DNA of 64,000 bases from Sphingobium limneticum (GCF_008710155.1 NZ_VYPZ01000003.1:1-64000); one strand, 5' to 3'; counted from the first letter of the stretch, positions 24,402 to 35,112 are shown. A program made the numbers and translations. The notes: generated by a model not told the origin, from the letters alone.

Positions 24402-25217
24402 TCACTTGACCCGCTTGATCCAGGTCTGGCCGCCCTCGCGCACTTCGGTGATGAAGTTGGGGATCGCGCCGACCAAGTCGGACAGCCGCTTGAAACCATA
24501 GTTGCGCACGTCGAAGCTGGAGCGGTTGCCCACGCGCTGTCCCACCGGACCCAATGCCACGAAGCCGCGCTCGTCCCGCTTCGCTTCGTCATAGGCGTCG
24601 ATCAGCAAGCGAACGACCTCGGCGTCGACCGCCTTGGCAGGGGGCGGCGCAGGAGCCGGTGGGGGCGCGACCGGCGCGGCGGCAGCCTTTGCCGGCGCTG
24701 CCTTGGCCGGTGCGACGCTGGCGGGTGTCGCTTTCCTGACCGGCGCCTTGGCGGCCACCGGTATTTCGGCAGGCTTGAGCGCTGCGACATTGAGGAAGCG
24801 GGTACAGGCCCGGCGGAAACCTTCGGGCGTGTTGGCCGATCCGAAGCCATAGACGGGGATGCCCTGCTGGCGGATGCGAGTCGCCAGCGGCGTAAAGTCG
24901 CTATCGCTGGACATCAGGCCGAAACCATCGACCCGGCCCGACGCCATCAGGTCCATGGCGTCGATCGTCATCTTCATGTCGGTGGCGTTCTTGCCCTTGG
25001 TCAGGTCGAACTGCTGCTGCGGTTCGATCGCATGGGCGACCGACAGAGCCGCCCATGTCTTGAGCGTCGCCTTGCTCCAATTGCCATAGGCGCGGCGGAT
25101 ATTCACCGTGCCCAGTTCCGCCAGCACGGTCATGACCGAATCGAAATGTGCCGCCGACGCATTATCCGCGTCGATCAGCAGGGCGATATTGCCGCGGCCT
25201 TCCTGCCCTGTGGCCAT
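24402..25217 (-). CDS. NYN-domain ribonuclease-like protein with C-terminal LOTUS/OST-HTH domain
   Basis: Residues about 8-145 form a NYN (PIN-like) domain with its acidic residues in ALLIDADNAS, KNATDMKMTIDAMD and MSSDSDFTPLATRI. A low-complexity Ala/Pro/Lys linker (about 150-200) follows, then a C-terminal LOTUS/OST-HTH domain (about 205-271) with GFVALGPVGQRVGNRSSFDV. NYN-LOTUS proteins are predicted to bind and cut RNA; bacterial members are little studied. It lies 14 bp after the carbonic anhydrase and 4 bp before acylphosphatase. Confidence 0.85.
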   Translation of the reverse strand: MATGQEGRGNIALLIDADNASAAHFDSVMTVLAELGTVNIRRAYGNWSKATLKTWAALSVAHAIEPQQQFDLTKGKNATDMKMTIDAMDLMASGRVDGFGLMSSDSDFTPLATRIRQQGIPVYGFGSANTPEGFRRACTRFLNVAALKPAEIPVAAKAPVRKATPASVAPAKAAPAKAAAAPVAPPPAPAPPPAKAVDAEVVRLLIDAYDEAKRDERGFVALGPVGQRVGNRSSFDVRNYGFKRLSDLVGAIPNFITEVREGGQTWIKRVK

Positions 25218-25231
25218 GCTATGCTATCCTT

Positions 25232-25870
25232 TCAGGCGGGCGCGAAGGCGCCGCTTTCTTCGTTCAATATATGCAGTTGGCCGTCGGATATGGCGAAGAA
25301 GCTGCCGACCAGCTTCAATTCGCCGCTCTTCTCCTTGGCGCGGACACAGGGGAAGCTGCGCAGATTCTTCAGGCTGACCTTCACGCCTTCCTGCTCCATG
25401 GCGCGTTCCACGTTGCGGTCGCGCTGCTCGCCATATTGCTCCACCACCACGTCGCGAGCGTCGTCCAGCAATTCGATCCAGTTATGGATGAAGCCGCCCT
25501 CGCCCGGAGGCGCATCCTTCAGATCCTGGCTGAGCGCCGCCTTGCAACCACCGCATTTGCCGTGGCCCATGACGACGATTTCGCCGACTTTCAGCACCTG
25601 CACCGCAAATTCCAGTGCCGCCGACACGCCATGCCAGCCGGGATTGGTTTCAAACGGCGGCACCAGAGCGGCCACGTTGCGCACGACGAAAATCTCGCCG
25701 GGGCTGGTATCGAAAATCTGCGCCGGATCGACTCGGCTGTCCGAACAGGCGATCACCATCACCTTGGGGCTTTGCCCTTCGCTCAGTTCGTCCCATCGTT
25801 CGCGCTGCTGGCTCCAGCCGGTGGTGCGGAAGCGGCGATAGCCGGTGATCATGTCAGCAAAGTCGGTCAT
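25232..25870 (-). CDS. Beta-class carbonic anhydrase
   Basis: The 212-aa protein has the zinc ligands of beta carbonic anhydrases: the first Cys with the catalytic Asp-Arg dyad in [10 protein letters not shown] (near residue 40), and His and Cys in MGHGKCGGC (near 105). It interconverts CO2 and bicarbonate in the cytoplasm. ATG 25870 ([14 protein letters not shown]) was preferred to an in-frame ATG 12 codons upstream because family sequence starts there. It is divergent from lipA, with 65 bp between starts. Confidence 0.93.
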   Translation of the reverse strand: MTDFADMITGYRRFRTTGWSQQRERWDELSEGQSPKVMVIACSDSRVDPAQIFDTSPGEIFVVRNVAALVPPFETNPGWHGVSAALEFAVQVLKVGEIVVMGHGKCGGCKAALSQDLKDAPPGEGGFIHNWIELLDDARDVVVEQYGEQRDRNVERAMEQEGVKVSLKNLRSFPCVRAKEKSGELKLVGSFFAISDGQLHILNEESGAFAPA

Positions 25871-25935
25871 GGGCGCAGATGTGCCGCACAAAGACAGGAC
25901 TGGCAAGAGCGGCCCGGCATCGCTATCTGGGGCAC

Positions 25936-26892
25936 ATGAACGACATCAGCCCGATCCCCGTGTCCGCTCAGTCTGCTAATAATCCTGAGCGCGTTCGCAA
26001 GCCCGACTGGATCCGCGTCAAGGCGCCGACCAGCAAAGGCTATAACGAAACCCGCCAGTTGATGCGCGACAAGAAGCTCGCGACGGTGTGCGAGGAAGCG
26101 GCCTGTCCCAATATCGGCGAATGCTGGACGAAGAAGCACGCCACGGTGATGATCCTGGGCGATGTCTGCACGCGCGCCTGCGCCTTCTGCAACGTGAAGA
26201 CCGGCATGCCGCGCAAGGTCGATCCCAATGAGCCGCAGAATTTGGCCGATGCCTGCGCCGAAATGGGCCTGGAACATATCGTCATCACCTCGGTCGATCG
26301 CGACGACCTGCCCGACGGCGGTGCCTCGCAATTCGTGAAGGTGATCGAGGCGTTGCGCCGCACGACGCCGAACACGACGATCGAGATCCTGACGCCCGAC
26401 TTCCGCAACAAGCATGAGCGCGCGGTCGAAATGATCGTCACCGCCCGCCCGGACGTCTACAACCATAATCTGGAGACGGTGCCGCGCCTCTACCCGACCA
26501 TCCGCCCCGGCGCGCGCTATTATGCGTCGCTGCGCCTGCTGGAGTCGGTCAAGCGGCTTGATCCGTCCATCTTCACCAAATCTGGCATCATGCTGGGCCT
26601 GGGCGAAGAGCGTCTGGAAGTGCATCAGGTGATGGACGATATGCGCTCGGCCGATATCGATTTCCTGACCATGGGGCAATATCTTCAGCCCACGCCCAAA
26701 CATGCCAAGGTGATGGAATTCGTCACCCCCGCAGCGTTCAATGCCTATGCGGCGATCGCGCGGGCCAAGGGCTTCCTTCAGGTGGCGTCCAGTCCGCTCA
26801 CGCGTTCCAGCTATCATGCCGGCAAGGATTTCGCCGAAATGAAGGCCGCGCGCGAAGCGAAGCTCGCCAAGGCGGCACTGGCCAAGGCCTGA
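25936..26892 (+). CDS. lipA: Lipoyl synthase
   Basis: The 318-aa radical-SAM enzyme inserts two sulfurs into octanoyl groups on lipoyl domains. It has both cluster motifs: the auxiliary-cluster cysteines in [12 protein letters not shown] and the SAM-cluster motif CTRACAFCN (near residue 80), with the C-terminal RSSYHAG supplying the conserved serine ligand. ATG 25936 leaves a normal-length N-terminus. It is followed after 7 bp by the Coq10-like gene, an arrangement I know from other alphaproteobacteria. Confidence 0.97.
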   Translation: MNDISPIPVSAQSANNPERVRKPDWIRVKAPTSKGYNETRQLMRDKKLATVCEEAACPNIGECWTKKHATVMILGDVCTRACAFCNVKTGMPRKVDPNEPQNLADACAEMGLEHIVITSVDRDDLPDGGASQFVKVIEALRRTTPNTTIEILTPDFRNKHERAVEMIVTARPDVYNHNLETVPRLYPTIRPGARYYASLRLLESVKRLDPSIFTKSGIMLGLGEERLEVHQVMDDMRSADIDFLTMGQYLQPTPKHAKVMEFVTPAAFNAYAAIARAKGFLQVASSPLTRSSYHAGKDFAEMKAAREAKLAKAALAKA

Positions 26893-26899
26893 TCATTCC

Positions 26900-27373
26900 A
26901 TGCCCAAGCATCAGGAAACGCGCCACCTTCCCTATACGCCGACGCAGATGTTCGACTTGGTGTCGAATGTAGAGGCCTATCCGGAATTCCTGCCCTGGAT
27001 CAGCGCGATCCGCGTCCGATCCGACAGCGAGACGGAAATGGTTGCGGACATGATCGTGGGCTTCAAAGGGGTGAAGGAAAGCTTCACCTCTCGCGTCCAC
27101 AAGCATCGTCCGGATCATGTCCGGGTGGATTATCTCGACGGTCCGCTCAAGCATCTGCACAATGAGTGGGCGTTCCGCGACGACGGGCAGGGCGGAGTGC
27201 TGGTCGATTTCGAGGTCGAGTTCGAATTCAAGAACCGGCTGTTCGAAATGCTGGCCGGCCAGTTTTTCGACAAGGCATTGCGCAAGATGATCGGCGCGTT
27301 CGAAACCCGCGCCGCGCAGCTTTACGCAGGCGAGTCGGGTAACAGCAGTTCCAGCGCGCACAGCGCTGCCTGA
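26900..27373 (+). CDS. Coq10/RatA-type START-domain protein
   Basis: The 157-aa protein is a polyketide-cyclase/START-fold protein of the COQ10 group: MPKHQETRHLPYTPTQMFDL, then VEAYPEFLPW, then EFEFKNRLFEMLAGQFFDKA. Such proteins bind ubiquinone and help its delivery, while E. coli RatA has also been given a ribosome-related role. It follows lipA by 7 bp. The Ser/Ala-rich tail (last 15 codons) overlaps the convergent CinA-type gene by 52 bp. Confidence 0.9.
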   Translation: MPKHQETRHLPYTPTQMFDLVSNVEAYPEFLPWISAIRVRSDSETEMVADMIVGFKGVKESFTSRVHKHRPDHVRVDYLDGPLKHLHNEWAFRDDGQGGVLVDFEVEFEFKNRLFEMLAGQFFDKALRKMIGAFETRAAQLYAGESGNSSSSAHSAA

Positions 27374-27837
27374 AGGCGGACGCCGCCCCGGCCATTATTT
27401 TCGAAATGATGCATGTCGGCCACGACCTTGTCGGGGCTGGCACCGCGTTCTGCGCGGGCGAAGACGACGGTGCCGACCGGCTTTTGTTCGGTGCCGCCGC
27501 CCGGCCCGGCGATGCCGGTGATGGCGACCGCGACATGGGCGTGGCTTTTCTTGAGTGCGCCCTGCGCCATGGCCCATGCGGTGGCGATGGAAACGGCGCC
27601 GAACGTGTCCAGCACATCATGCGAAACTTTCAGAAGTTCCGCCTTCATGTCGTTGGAATAGGTGATGAAACCGGCGTCGAACACGTCGGATGATCCCGCG
27701 ATTTCGGTGAGCGCGGCGGACACCAGGCCCCCGGTGCAGCTTTCCGCAACCGCGATCGTGCGCCCGGCGCGACGGTTGGCGATGATGACCTTTTCGGCGA
27801 GTTCGACCAACTGGGCCGGCAGGATCGTATCTGGCAT
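27322..27837 (-). CDS. CinA C-terminal-domain protein (nicotinamide-nucleotide amidase type, PncC-like)
   Basis: The 171-aa product is the stand-alone CinA amidase domain: VAESCTGGLVSAALTEIAGS (near residue 25) with the catalytic Ser, FITYSNDMKAELL, and AVAITGIAGPGGGTEQKPVG. It would deamidate NMN to NaMN for pyridine-nucleotide recycling. The start ATG 27837 lies 4 bp after the ispDF stop, so the two are co-transcribed. Its last 17 codons are antisense to the end of the Coq10-like gene. Confidence 0.9.
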   Translation of the reverse strand: MPDTILPAQLVELAEKVIIANRRAGRTIAVAESCTGGLVSAALTEIAGSSDVFDAGFITYSNDMKAELLKVSHDVLDTFGAVSIATAWAMAQGALKKSHAHVAVAITGIAGPGGGTEQKPVGTVVFARAERGASPDKVVADMHHFENNGRGGVRLQAALCALELLLPDSPA

Positions 27838-27841
27838 GGGG

Positions 27842-29011
27842 TCAGGATAGCGCGGGAAGGGACAGGGTGGCAACCGCTTGCGCGGCGATGCCTTCGCGCC
27901 GGCCGGCAAAGCCCAGCCGCTCGGTCGTCGTCGCCTTCACGCTGACCCGGTCGATCGGCACTTCCAATATCTCTGCGATCCGCGCGCGCATGGCGTCGCG
28001 ATGCGGGCCGATCTTGGGCGCCTCGCAGATAATGGTCAGGTCGATATGGCCGATGATGCCGTCGCGCACCGCAACCCGATCCCGCGCATAGGCCAAGAAA
28101 CGGTCGGACGCGGCGCCGCTCCATTGCGGGTCTGACGGCGGGAAATGGCTGCCGATATCGCCCTCCGCCAGCGCGCCGAGCATCGCATCGACGATAGCAT
28201 GGAGCGCGACGTCGGCATCGCTATGCCCAGCCAGCCCCCGATCATGCGGGACCAAAATGCCGCCGAGCCACAATTCTTCGTTGGGGGCGAGTCGGTGGAC
28301 GTCATAGCCCATGCCGACGCGGGTATGGCGCGGCGTGGCATGGGCCGCCTCGGCGCGGGCGAAGTCTTGCGGATAGGTCAATTTTTCAAGCCTTTCGTCG
28401 CCTTGCACCAAAATGACGTCATGGCCCCAGGCCCTCAATATCTGCGCGTCATCGGTCGCCTCGCGCGCGTCATCCCATGCGCGATGCGCCGCCAAGATGG
28501 CGTCGAAATGGAAAGCCTGCGGCGTCTGCACGCGGTGCAGAGCGGCGCGGTCCACCGTATCGCCCATGATCGCGCCGTCGCCACGCACCAGCGTATCGGC
28601 AACGGGCAAAGCGGGGATGGCGCCCGTCGCATCGTCTAGCGCGGCAAGCAGTCGATCGATGACCGCGCCAGGCAGGAAGGGTCGGGCGGCATCATGGATC
28701 AGGACGATATCCGCGCCACCCGCCCCCGCGATCGCTTCCAGCCCCGCGCGCACCGACCCGCGGCGGCTGTCCGCTCCGGTGACGAACGTCGCGGCCCGAT
28801 CACCCAGCAGCGCGCGCGCCTGATCCTCCTGCCCATCGCCCAGCATGATATGGACCGCATCGCCGCCGCCATGCGTCGCCAGCGCATCATAGGCATGGGC
28901 CAGCACGGCCTTGCCGGCCACCATGCGAAACTGTTTGGGAATGTCGCCGCCCGCCCGGCTGCCCTGGCCGGCTGCGACGATCAGCGCGACGATCTTGCGT
29001 TGTGATGTCAT
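27842..29011 (-). CDS. ispDF: Bifunctional IspD/IspF (MEP cytidylyltransferase / MECDP synthase)
   Basis: The 389-aa fusion carries out two steps of the MEP isoprenoid pathway. The IspD domain (about residues 1-225) has [20 protein letters not shown] and [11 protein letters not shown]. The IspF domain (about 232-389) has [10 protein letters not shown] with zinc ligands, [19 protein letters not shown] and the C-terminal [19 protein letters not shown]. The fusion is common in alphaproteobacteria. ATG 29011 was chosen because the N-terminus fits the family; longer in-frame sequence upstream would overlap the dusB region. Confidence 0.96.
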   Translation of the reverse strand: MTSQRKIVALIVAAGQGSRAGGDIPKQFRMVAGKAVLAHAYDALATHGGGDAVHIMLGDGQEDQARALLGDRAATFVTGADSRRGSVRAGLEAIAGAGGADIVLIHDAARPFLPGAVIDRLLAALDDATGAIPALPVADTLVRGDGAIMGDTVDRAALHRVQTPQAFHFDAILAAHRAWDDAREATDDAQILRAWGHDVILVQGDERLEKLTYPQDFARAEAAHATPRHTRVGMGYDVHRLAPNEELWLGGILVPHDRGLAGHSDADVALHAIVDAMLGALAEGDIGSHFPPSDPQWSGAASDRFLAYARDRVAVRDGIIGHIDLTIICEAPKIGPHRDAMRARIAEILEVPIDRVSVKATTTERLGFAGRREGIAAQAVATLSLPALS

Positions 29012-29138
29012 CCCACGGCGCATAGCGGGTCGCGGGACGGATCGAAAGGGGAACCGGCCGAAAGGGGGAGTCGCTTGCCGCCCGACCCATTTTCCGCTAA
29101 GGGCTGCCTGTTTTTTAGGCAGTATTTCGAAACAGATC

Positions 29139-30176
29139 ATGCGCAAACTCGCTCCTATTTCCATCGGCCCTGTGTCCATCGACATGCCCGTCGTGCTGGC
29201 GCCGATGACCGGCGTCACCGACATGCCCTTCCGCACGCTGGTGCGCCGCTATGGCTGCGGCCTCAACGTGACGGAAATGATCGCGTCCGCCGCGATGATC
29301 CGCGAAACGCGGCAATCCTTGCAAAAGGCCGCCTGGCACCCCTTGGAAGAGCCGGTGTCGATGCAACTGGCCGGCTGCTCGCCCAGGGAAATGGCCGAGG
29401 CTGCCAAGCTGAACGCGGATCGCGGCGCGGCGATCATCGACATCAATATGGGTTGCCCGGTGAAGAAGGTCGTCAATGGCGACGCGGGCAGCGCGCTGAT
29501 GCGCGACCTGCCGCTCGCCGCCTCGCTGATCAAGGCGACGGTGGAGGCGGTCGATGTGCCCGTCACCGTGAAAATGCGCATGGGCTGGGACCATAGCAGC
29601 CTCAACGCCCCGGAACTCGCCCATATCGCCGAGGATCTGGGCGCCAAGCTCATCACCGTCCATGGCCGCACCCGTAACCAGATGTACAAGGGGTCGGCCG
29701 ACTGGGCCTTCGTTCGTTCGGTCAAGGATGCGGTGAAACTGCCTGTGATCGTCAATGGTGACATCTGTTCGATCGAGGATGCCGACACCGCCCTGGAGCA
29801 GAGCGGCGCGGATGGCGTGATGATCGGTCGCGGCGCTTATGGCCGGCCTTGGCTGATCGGTCAGGTCATGGCCTGGCTGGCTGACGGCACCCGCCTTCCC
29901 GATCCATCGCTCGAAGAACAATATCACGCTATCATCGGGCATTATCACGCAATGCTCGAACATTATGACACCTACACCGGTGTCAATATGGCGCGCAAGC
30001 ATATCGGCTGGTACACCAAGGGGCTGACCGGTTCCGCCGAGTTCCGCAACGCCGTGAACCAGCAACCCGATGCCGATGTGGTGCTCGACATGCTGGCCCG
30101 TTTCTACGAACCGCTGATCGCCAGCGGCCTCGATGCGCAAGCGCTGCGTGCCGCTGCTTTGCGCAAGGCTGCATGA
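29139..30176 (+). CDS. dusB: tRNA-dihydrouridine synthase DusB (NifR3)
   Basis: The 345-aa FMN enzyme reduces uridine in the tRNA D-loop. It has [15 protein letters not shown], the catalytic-Cys motif [12 protein letters not shown] (near residue 105), [16 protein letters not shown] and [10 protein letters not shown]. It heads the ntr operon, as usual in alphaproteobacteria where it was first called nifR3. Its stop overlaps the ntrB start as ATGA. Confidence 0.96.
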   Translation: MRKLAPISIGPVSIDMPVVLAPMTGVTDMPFRTLVRRYGCGLNVTEMIASAAMIRETRQSLQKAAWHPLEEPVSMQLAGCSPREMAEAAKLNADRGAAIIDINMGCPVKKVVNGDAGSALMRDLPLAASLIKATVEAVDVPVTVKMRMGWDHSSLNAPELAHIAEDLGAKLITVHGRTRNQMYKGSADWAFVRSVKDAVKLPVIVNGDICSIEDADTALEQSGADGVMIGRGAYGRPWLIGQVMAWLADGTRLPDPSLEEQYHAIIGHYHAMLEHYDTYTGVNMARKHIGWYTKGLTGSAEFRNAVNQQPDADVVLDMLARFYEPLIASGLDAQALRAAALRKAA

Positions 30177-31282
30177 CCAACCTGCTGACGTCCGTCCCGC
30201 CACTCCGCATGGCGCAGGACGGACCTTCGCTGACCGAACAGATGACGGCTTTGCCGGTCGCGACCCTGCTCGTCCGGCCGGACAACGGCATATCCGAAGC
30301 CAATGTGCGGGCCGAAACCCTGCTGAACATGGCGCGATCGGCCATCATCGGTAGCGACGTGGCGCGCACCATCCGCATCGCGGAGGCTGGCGCCCGCTTC
30401 GATATCTGGCACAGCAACAAGCCGATCGCCGCCTATGACATAAAGGTCCATGCCGGCCGCACCGCCGAAATGGAGGTGGACCTGATGATCTCCCCGATCG
30501 TCGATCATGATGGCTGGCGGGTCGTGTCGCTCCATGCCCAGAGCCAGGCTCGCAAGATCGGCCATCGCGGATCGGCGGGCGGCGCGCGCTCCGCCATGGG
30601 CGCGGCAGCGATCCTGGCGCATGAGATCAAGAACCCGCTGTCGGGCATTCGTGGCGCCGCGCAACTTCTGGAATCCAGTCATGGCGGGCGCGACGCCGCT
30701 CTGACGCAGCTGATCTGTAACGAGGTGGACCGGATCGCCGCCCTGATCGACCGGATGCAGGATTTCACGACCGACCGGACCCTGGAATGTCATGGCGGGA
30801 ACATCTATCCGCTGATCGACCGCGCGGCCGGGATCGCTGCAGCGGGGTTTGCAAAAAATATAAAGATCATAAAACATTATGATCCATCCTTGCCATTTGC
30901 CAACATCAACGATGATGCATTGGTGCAGGTGATGATAAACCTGCTGAAGAATGCAGCGGAAGCGTTGGAATATACGGATAATCCCCGAATCAGGGTGGAA
31001 ACCGCTTTCCGCCACGGCGTGTCCGTCGTGGTTGGGGGTGGCAAGGGCAGCGCCGTGCTGCCGATCGAAATCCTCGTCATCGACAATGGACCTGGCGTGC
31101 CCGAACATATTCTTGACCATCTCTTCAATCCCTTCATCACCGGCAAGCGGGACGGGCAGGGGTTGGGCCTCGCTCTGGTGGACAAGCTGGTCCGCGATAT
31201 GAGCGGCTTCGTGCAATATTCGCGCGATACCGAAGCGGGCGAATCCACCTTCCGCATCCTCCTGCCGATGAGCATGGGCTGA
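30173..31282 (+). CDS. ntrB: Nitrogen regulation sensor histidine kinase NtrB
   Basis: The 369-aa soluble kinase has a PAS-type sensory region (about residues 20-125), the H-box [17 protein letters not shown] with phospho-His near residue 150, and ATPase motifs [17 protein letters not shown] and GLGLALV. There are no membrane segments, as expected for NtrB (GlnL), which reads nitrogen status through PII. It overlaps dusB upstream and ntrC downstream by a few bases. Confidence 0.95.
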   Translation: MTNLLTSVPPLRMAQDGPSLTEQMTALPVATLLVRPDNGISEANVRAETLLNMARSAIIGSDVARTIRIAEAGARFDIWHSNKPIAAYDIKVHAGRTAEMEVDLMISPIVDHDGWRVVSLHAQSQARKIGHRGSAGGARSAMGAAAILAHEIKNPLSGIRGAAQLLESSHGGRDAALTQLICNEVDRIAALIDRMQDFTTDRTLECHGGNIYPLIDRAAGIAAAGFAKNIKIIKHYDPSLPFANINDDALVQVMINLLKNAAEALEYTDNPRIRVETAFRHGVSVVVGGGKGSAVLPIEILVIDNGPGVPEHILDHLFNPFITGKRDGQGLGLALVDKLVRDMSGFVQYSRDTEAGESTFRILLPMSMG

Positions 31283-32727
31283 TGGCGGCGACCGGCACCA
31301 TATTGGTCGTCGACGACGATCCCGCCATTTGCGTAGTTGTGGGCGAAGCGCTGCGGCGGCAGGGGCATAAGGTGAAGACCGCTGCGTCCATCCGCGAACG
31401 CAGCGCGCTGATGGACAGTTTTGTGCCCGACATCCTCATCACCGACGTGATGCTGCCTGATGGCGACGGCCTGGACGGCGTGGCGGATATCATCGCGGAC
31501 CGCCCCGACCTCAACGTCATCATCCTGTCGGCGCAGAACACGCTCAACACCGCGATCCGCGCGACCGAGAAGGGCGCGTTCGAATATCTGCCCAAGCCCT
31601 TCGACCTCAACGAACTGACGCGCGCCGTGTCCGACGCGCTCGGTACGCGCCAAGGCTCGGAGGAACCGGAGGGTGAGCCGGGCCTGCCGCATGACGGCCT
31701 GCCGCTCGTCGGTCGATCGCCGGCGATGCAGGAAGTCTATCGCACCATCGCCCGCGTCCTGTCCAACGACCTGTCCATTCTGGTCTTGGGCGAATCGGGG
31801 ACGGGCAAGGAACTGGTGGCCGAAGCGATCCACAGCCTGGGCCAGCGCCGCACCAAGCCCTTCATCGCGATCAACATGGCGGCGATTCCGCGCGAACTGA
31901 TCGAAGCGGAGCTGTTCGGCTATGAAAAGGGCGCCTTTACCGGCGCCCATGCCCGCACCGCCGGCAAATTCGAGCAGGCGCAGGGCGGAACGCTGTTTCT
32001 CGACGAAATCGGCGACATGCCGATGGAAGCGCAGACGCGTCTGCTGCGCGTACTGCAATCGGGCGAGGTCACGACGGTGGGCGGGTCGAAGCCGGTGCGG
32101 GTCAATGTCCGCATCATCGCCGCGACCAACAAGGATCTGCCCCTGTTGATCGAGGATGGGCGCTTCCGGCAGGATCTTTATTATCGCCTGAATGTCGTGC
32201 CCATCGCGCTTCCGGCCCTGCGCGAGCGGCGCGAGGATGTCATTCTGCTCGCTCGCCATTTCATGGAGCGCGCCGCGTTGGAGGGCTTGCCGCGCAAGAC
32301 GCTGGCCGACGATGCCGCCCAATTGCTGATGGCCTATCACTGGCCCGGCAATGTGCGAGAACTCCAAAATCTGATGCAGCGGCTGTCGGTGCTGAGCCGC
32401 GAAAACGTCATCACGGCCGAGATTTTGCGGCATATGCTGCCGCTCGACGCGGTGCCGGCGGACTATGCCGCGCCCGCCGATCAACTGGCCCATGCCGTGC
32501 GCGAATGGGCGAGGCGCCAGCTCGGCATTGGCCTTGCCCAGCCCAACCGTGCCCTGCATGACGATCTGCTGGCCGTGGTCGAACCGATCCTGCTTCAGGA
32601 AGCGCTGGCGAGCGTCGATGGCAACCAGATCCGCGCGGCGGGCTTGCTGGGCATCAATCGCAACACCTTGCGCAAGAAGCTGACCGACTATGGGCTGGAT
32701 CCCATGCAGCTGCGCCTCAACGATTGA
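31282..32727 (+). CDS. ntrC: Nitrogen regulation response regulator NtrC
   Basis: The 481-aa protein has a receiver domain (VVDDDPAIC; phosphoacceptor Asp in ILITDVMLPDGDG near residue 53), a sigma-54 AAA+ domain with Walker A GESGTGKE, an intact GAFTGA loop and Walker B GGTLFLDEIGDM, and a C-terminal Fis-type HTH (IRAAGLLGINRNTLRKKL). The intact GAFTGA implies sigma-54 activation of nitrogen genes. The start overlaps the ntrB stop by one base (TGATG). Confidence 0.96.
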   Translation: MAATGTILVVDDDPAICVVVGEALRRQGHKVKTAASIRERSALMDSFVPDILITDVMLPDGDGLDGVADIIADRPDLNVIILSAQNTLNTAIRATEKGAFEYLPKPFDLNELTRAVSDALGTRQGSEEPEGEPGLPHDGLPLVGRSPAMQEVYRTIARVLSNDLSILVLGESGTGKELVAEAIHSLGQRRTKPFIAINMAAIPRELIEAELFGYEKGAFTGAHARTAGKFEQAQGGTLFLDEIGDMPMEAQTRLLRVLQSGEVTTVGGSKPVRVNVRIIAATNKDLPLLIEDGRFRQDLYYRLNVVPIALPALRERREDVILLARHFMERAALEGLPRKTLADDAAQLLMAYHWPGNVRELQNLMQRLSVLSRENVITAEILRHMLPLDAVPADYAAPADQLAHAVREWARRQLGIGLAQPNRALHDDLLAVVEPILLQEALASVDGNQIRAAGLLGINRNTLRKKLTDYGLDPMQLRLND

Positions 32728-32850
32728 TCGGATTGAAGCCCGCTCTCAATCCTTTGCCGGGACGAACCGACGGTCTTCCTCGACCAGCGACAGGGTTTTA
32801 ATCAAATACTGTGTTTGAACGGGCACGGTCCTTGTTGTAACAAAGCCACG

Positions 32851-35112
32851 ATGAGTGGCGCGACGACATTGCCCAAGCGGGCATCGGCATGGCGGAGGCA
32901 ATTGCCGGCCTTCCTGCGCCACGGGCGTCTGGCCTCTTTGGTGGAGGGCTTCACCCTGGCCCTGGCCCTGTTCCTGGGCATGGCGGGCCTGACCTATTAT
33001 ATCCTGTCGGGCAGCGGCCAATCCTATACGCTGCTCACCCCGCCCATCGTCGCCTTGCTGCTGGTGGCCAATCTGGTGCCGGCGATCGCGCTGCTGATGC
33101 TGCTGGGGCGGCGCGTGGCCAAGCGGCGCGCGGCGCAATCCGCCATCGGCAGCGACGGTCAGTTGCACGTCCGCTTGGTCGCCATCTTCTCGATCGTGGC
33201 CAGCGTGCCGATGCTGCTGGTGGTGATCTTCGCGTCTTTGCTGTTCCAATATGGCGTGCAATTCTGGTTTTCGGACAGCGCGCGCAGCATGCTGCAAAAT
33301 GCCAGCGACCTGGCGCGCGGCTATTATGAACAAAATTTGCGCGAAGTGGGCGACGAGACGGTCACCATGTCGAGCGACCTGCGCAAGGAATTGACGGATT
33401 CGCAGGTGAACAGCCCGCGCTTCGCCGAATATCTTCTCTATCAGGTGGTCGGCCGCAAGCTGAGCCGCGCGGCGATCATCGAGCTGGGCAAGGACGGTAT
33501 CGCGCGAACGGCGGCCACGGTCGATCCGGAAAACCGCCCCGCCGCCGACAAGCTGACGCCCGAAGTGGTCAAGCGACTGGGGCAGGGGGAGACGATCGTC
33601 GTCCAGACCCGCAATAATCAGATCGACGCGGTGACCCTGCTCTATCCCGGTTCGAAGGTCTATCTCTACGCATCCCGCAACGCTGACAGTTCCTCCTTCT
33701 CCAACGTCGCGCGCGCGCAGAAGGTTTTGTCGGATTACGACCTGTTCGCCGCGCAATCCCGCGCGCTCCAACTGAGGTTCAACATCGCTCTGTTCGTGGG
33801 GTCGCTGCTGCTGGTCGGCATCGCCGTCTATATCGCGCTGGCGGTGGCGGACTGGATGGTGCGGCCGGTCAACGAACTGGTGACGGCCGCGCGGCGGATC
33901 ACGGCGGGTGATCTGTCGGCGCGCGTCACCGGTCCCAAATCGCGTGACGAAATCGGCACGCTGGCCGCTGCCTTCAACCGCATGACGCAAAGGCTGGAGG
34001 CGCAGACCGGCGCCTTGGTCGCCGCCAACAGCCAGCTGGACGAACGCCGCGCCTTTATCGAGGCGATCCTGTCTGGCGTCAGCGCCGGCGTGCTGTCCGT
34101 CGATTTCGACGGCGTGGTGCAGCTGCTCAACAGCTCGGCCGCCGCGATCCTGGTGGAGGAGGGCGACGATCCGGTCGGCCGCCCGCTGCTCAAGGTGTCG
34201 GCCGAACTGGCCGAATTCATCGCGTTGGAGGAAAGTGCCGGCATCGTGCAGGTGCGCGCCCATGGCGACCTGCGCACGCTGGCGGTGAAGCGCTCGCAGG
34301 ACGCCTCGCGCCATATCCTGACCTTCGACGATATCACGCAGCAACTGTCGGATCAGCGCCGTGCCGCCTGGTCCGACGTCGCCCGCCGCATCGCGCATGA
34401 GATCAAGAACCCGCTGACCCCGATCCAACTGGCCGCCGAGCGTCTGCAACGTCGCTATGCCGAAGAGGTGACGAGCGACAAAGCGACCTTCACGCGCCTG
34501 ACCGGCACGATCGTGCGGCAGGTGGGCGATCTGCGCCGCATCGTGGATGAATTCTCCTCCTTCGCCCGCATGCCCAAGCCGGTGTTCCGGCGCGAAGCGG
34601 TCGGCGACATCGCGCGCCACGCCCTGTTCCTGCATGAGGTCGCGCATCCCGATATCCGCTTCGAATATGAGGCGGACCTGCCCGATCTGGACTTGGTATG
34701 CGACCGACGTCAGTTGGGCCAGGCCTTGACGAACATCGTCAAGAATGCCGTGGAATCGATTGAACAAAAACCAGTTTCTGAAGATGGCGGCCCGCATGGA
34801 CATGTGCGCATGGCGCTTGGTCAATCGGGCGACGACATCATTATCACGGTCCGGGACGACGGGATCGGGCTGCCGCCCGAACGCGACCGGATATTGGAAC
34901 CTTATATGACGACGCGGACCAAGGGCACCGGCCTTGGCCTCGCCATCGTCAAGAAGATTGTCGAAGAGCATCTGGGCGAGATCCGCTTCGACGATGCACA
35001 GGGGGGAGGCGCATGCGTGACATTGCGCTTCGCCGCAGGGGCGCTCGAAAAAATGGAAGAAGGGCAAATTATAGCCCTGCCAAAAGGAAAAGTGACGGCC
35101 AATGGCACTTGA
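32851..35112 (+). CDS. ntrY: Membrane sensor histidine kinase NtrY
   Basis: The 753-aa kinase has three or more N-terminal membrane segments (residues about 25-130), a periplasmic region, another membrane segment near 310, HAMP (RPVNELVTAARRITAGDLSA), a PAS-like domain, H-box [20 protein letters not shown], and ATPase motifs IVKNAVESI, DDGIGLP and GTGLGLAIVKKI. It pairs with NtrX in alphaproteobacterial envelope, redox or nitrogen signalling. ATG 32851 was preferred to an in-frame ATG at 32815. It ends inside ntrX (11-nt overlap). Confidence 0.94.
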   Translation: MSGATTLPKRASAWRRQLPAFLRHGRLASLVEGFTLALALFLGMAGLTYYILSGSGQSYTLLTPPIVALLLVANLVPAIALLMLLGRRVAKRRAAQSAIGSDGQLHVRLVAIFSIVASVPMLLVVIFASLLFQYGVQFWFSDSARSMLQNASDLARGYYEQNLREVGDETVTMSSDLRKELTDSQVNSPRFAEYLLYQVVGRKLSRAAIIELGKDGIARTAATVDPENRPAADKLTPEVVKRLGQGETIVVQTRNNQIDAVTLLYPGSKVYLYASRNADSSSFSNVARAQKVLSDYDLFAAQSRALQLRFNIALFVGSLLLVGIAVYIALAVADWMVRPVNELVTAARRITAGDLSARVTGPKSRDEIGTLAAAFNRMTQRLEAQTGALVAANSQLDERRAFIEAILSGVSAGVLSVDFDGVVQLLNSSAAAILVEEGDDPVGRPLLKVSAELAEFIALEESAGIVQVRAHGDLRTLAVKRSQDASRHILTFDDITQQLSDQRRAAWSDVARRIAHEIKNPLTPIQLAAERLQRRYAEEVTSDKATFTRLTGTIVRQVGDLRRIVDEFSSFARMPKPVFRREAVGDIARHALFLHEVAHPDIRFEYEADLPDLDLVCDRRQLGQALTNIVKNAVESIEQKPVSEDGGPHGHVRMALGQSGDDIIITVRDDGIGLPPERDRILEPYMTTRTKGTGLGLAIVKKIVEEHLGEIRFDDAQGGGACVTLRFAAGALEKMEEGQIIALPKGKVTANGT

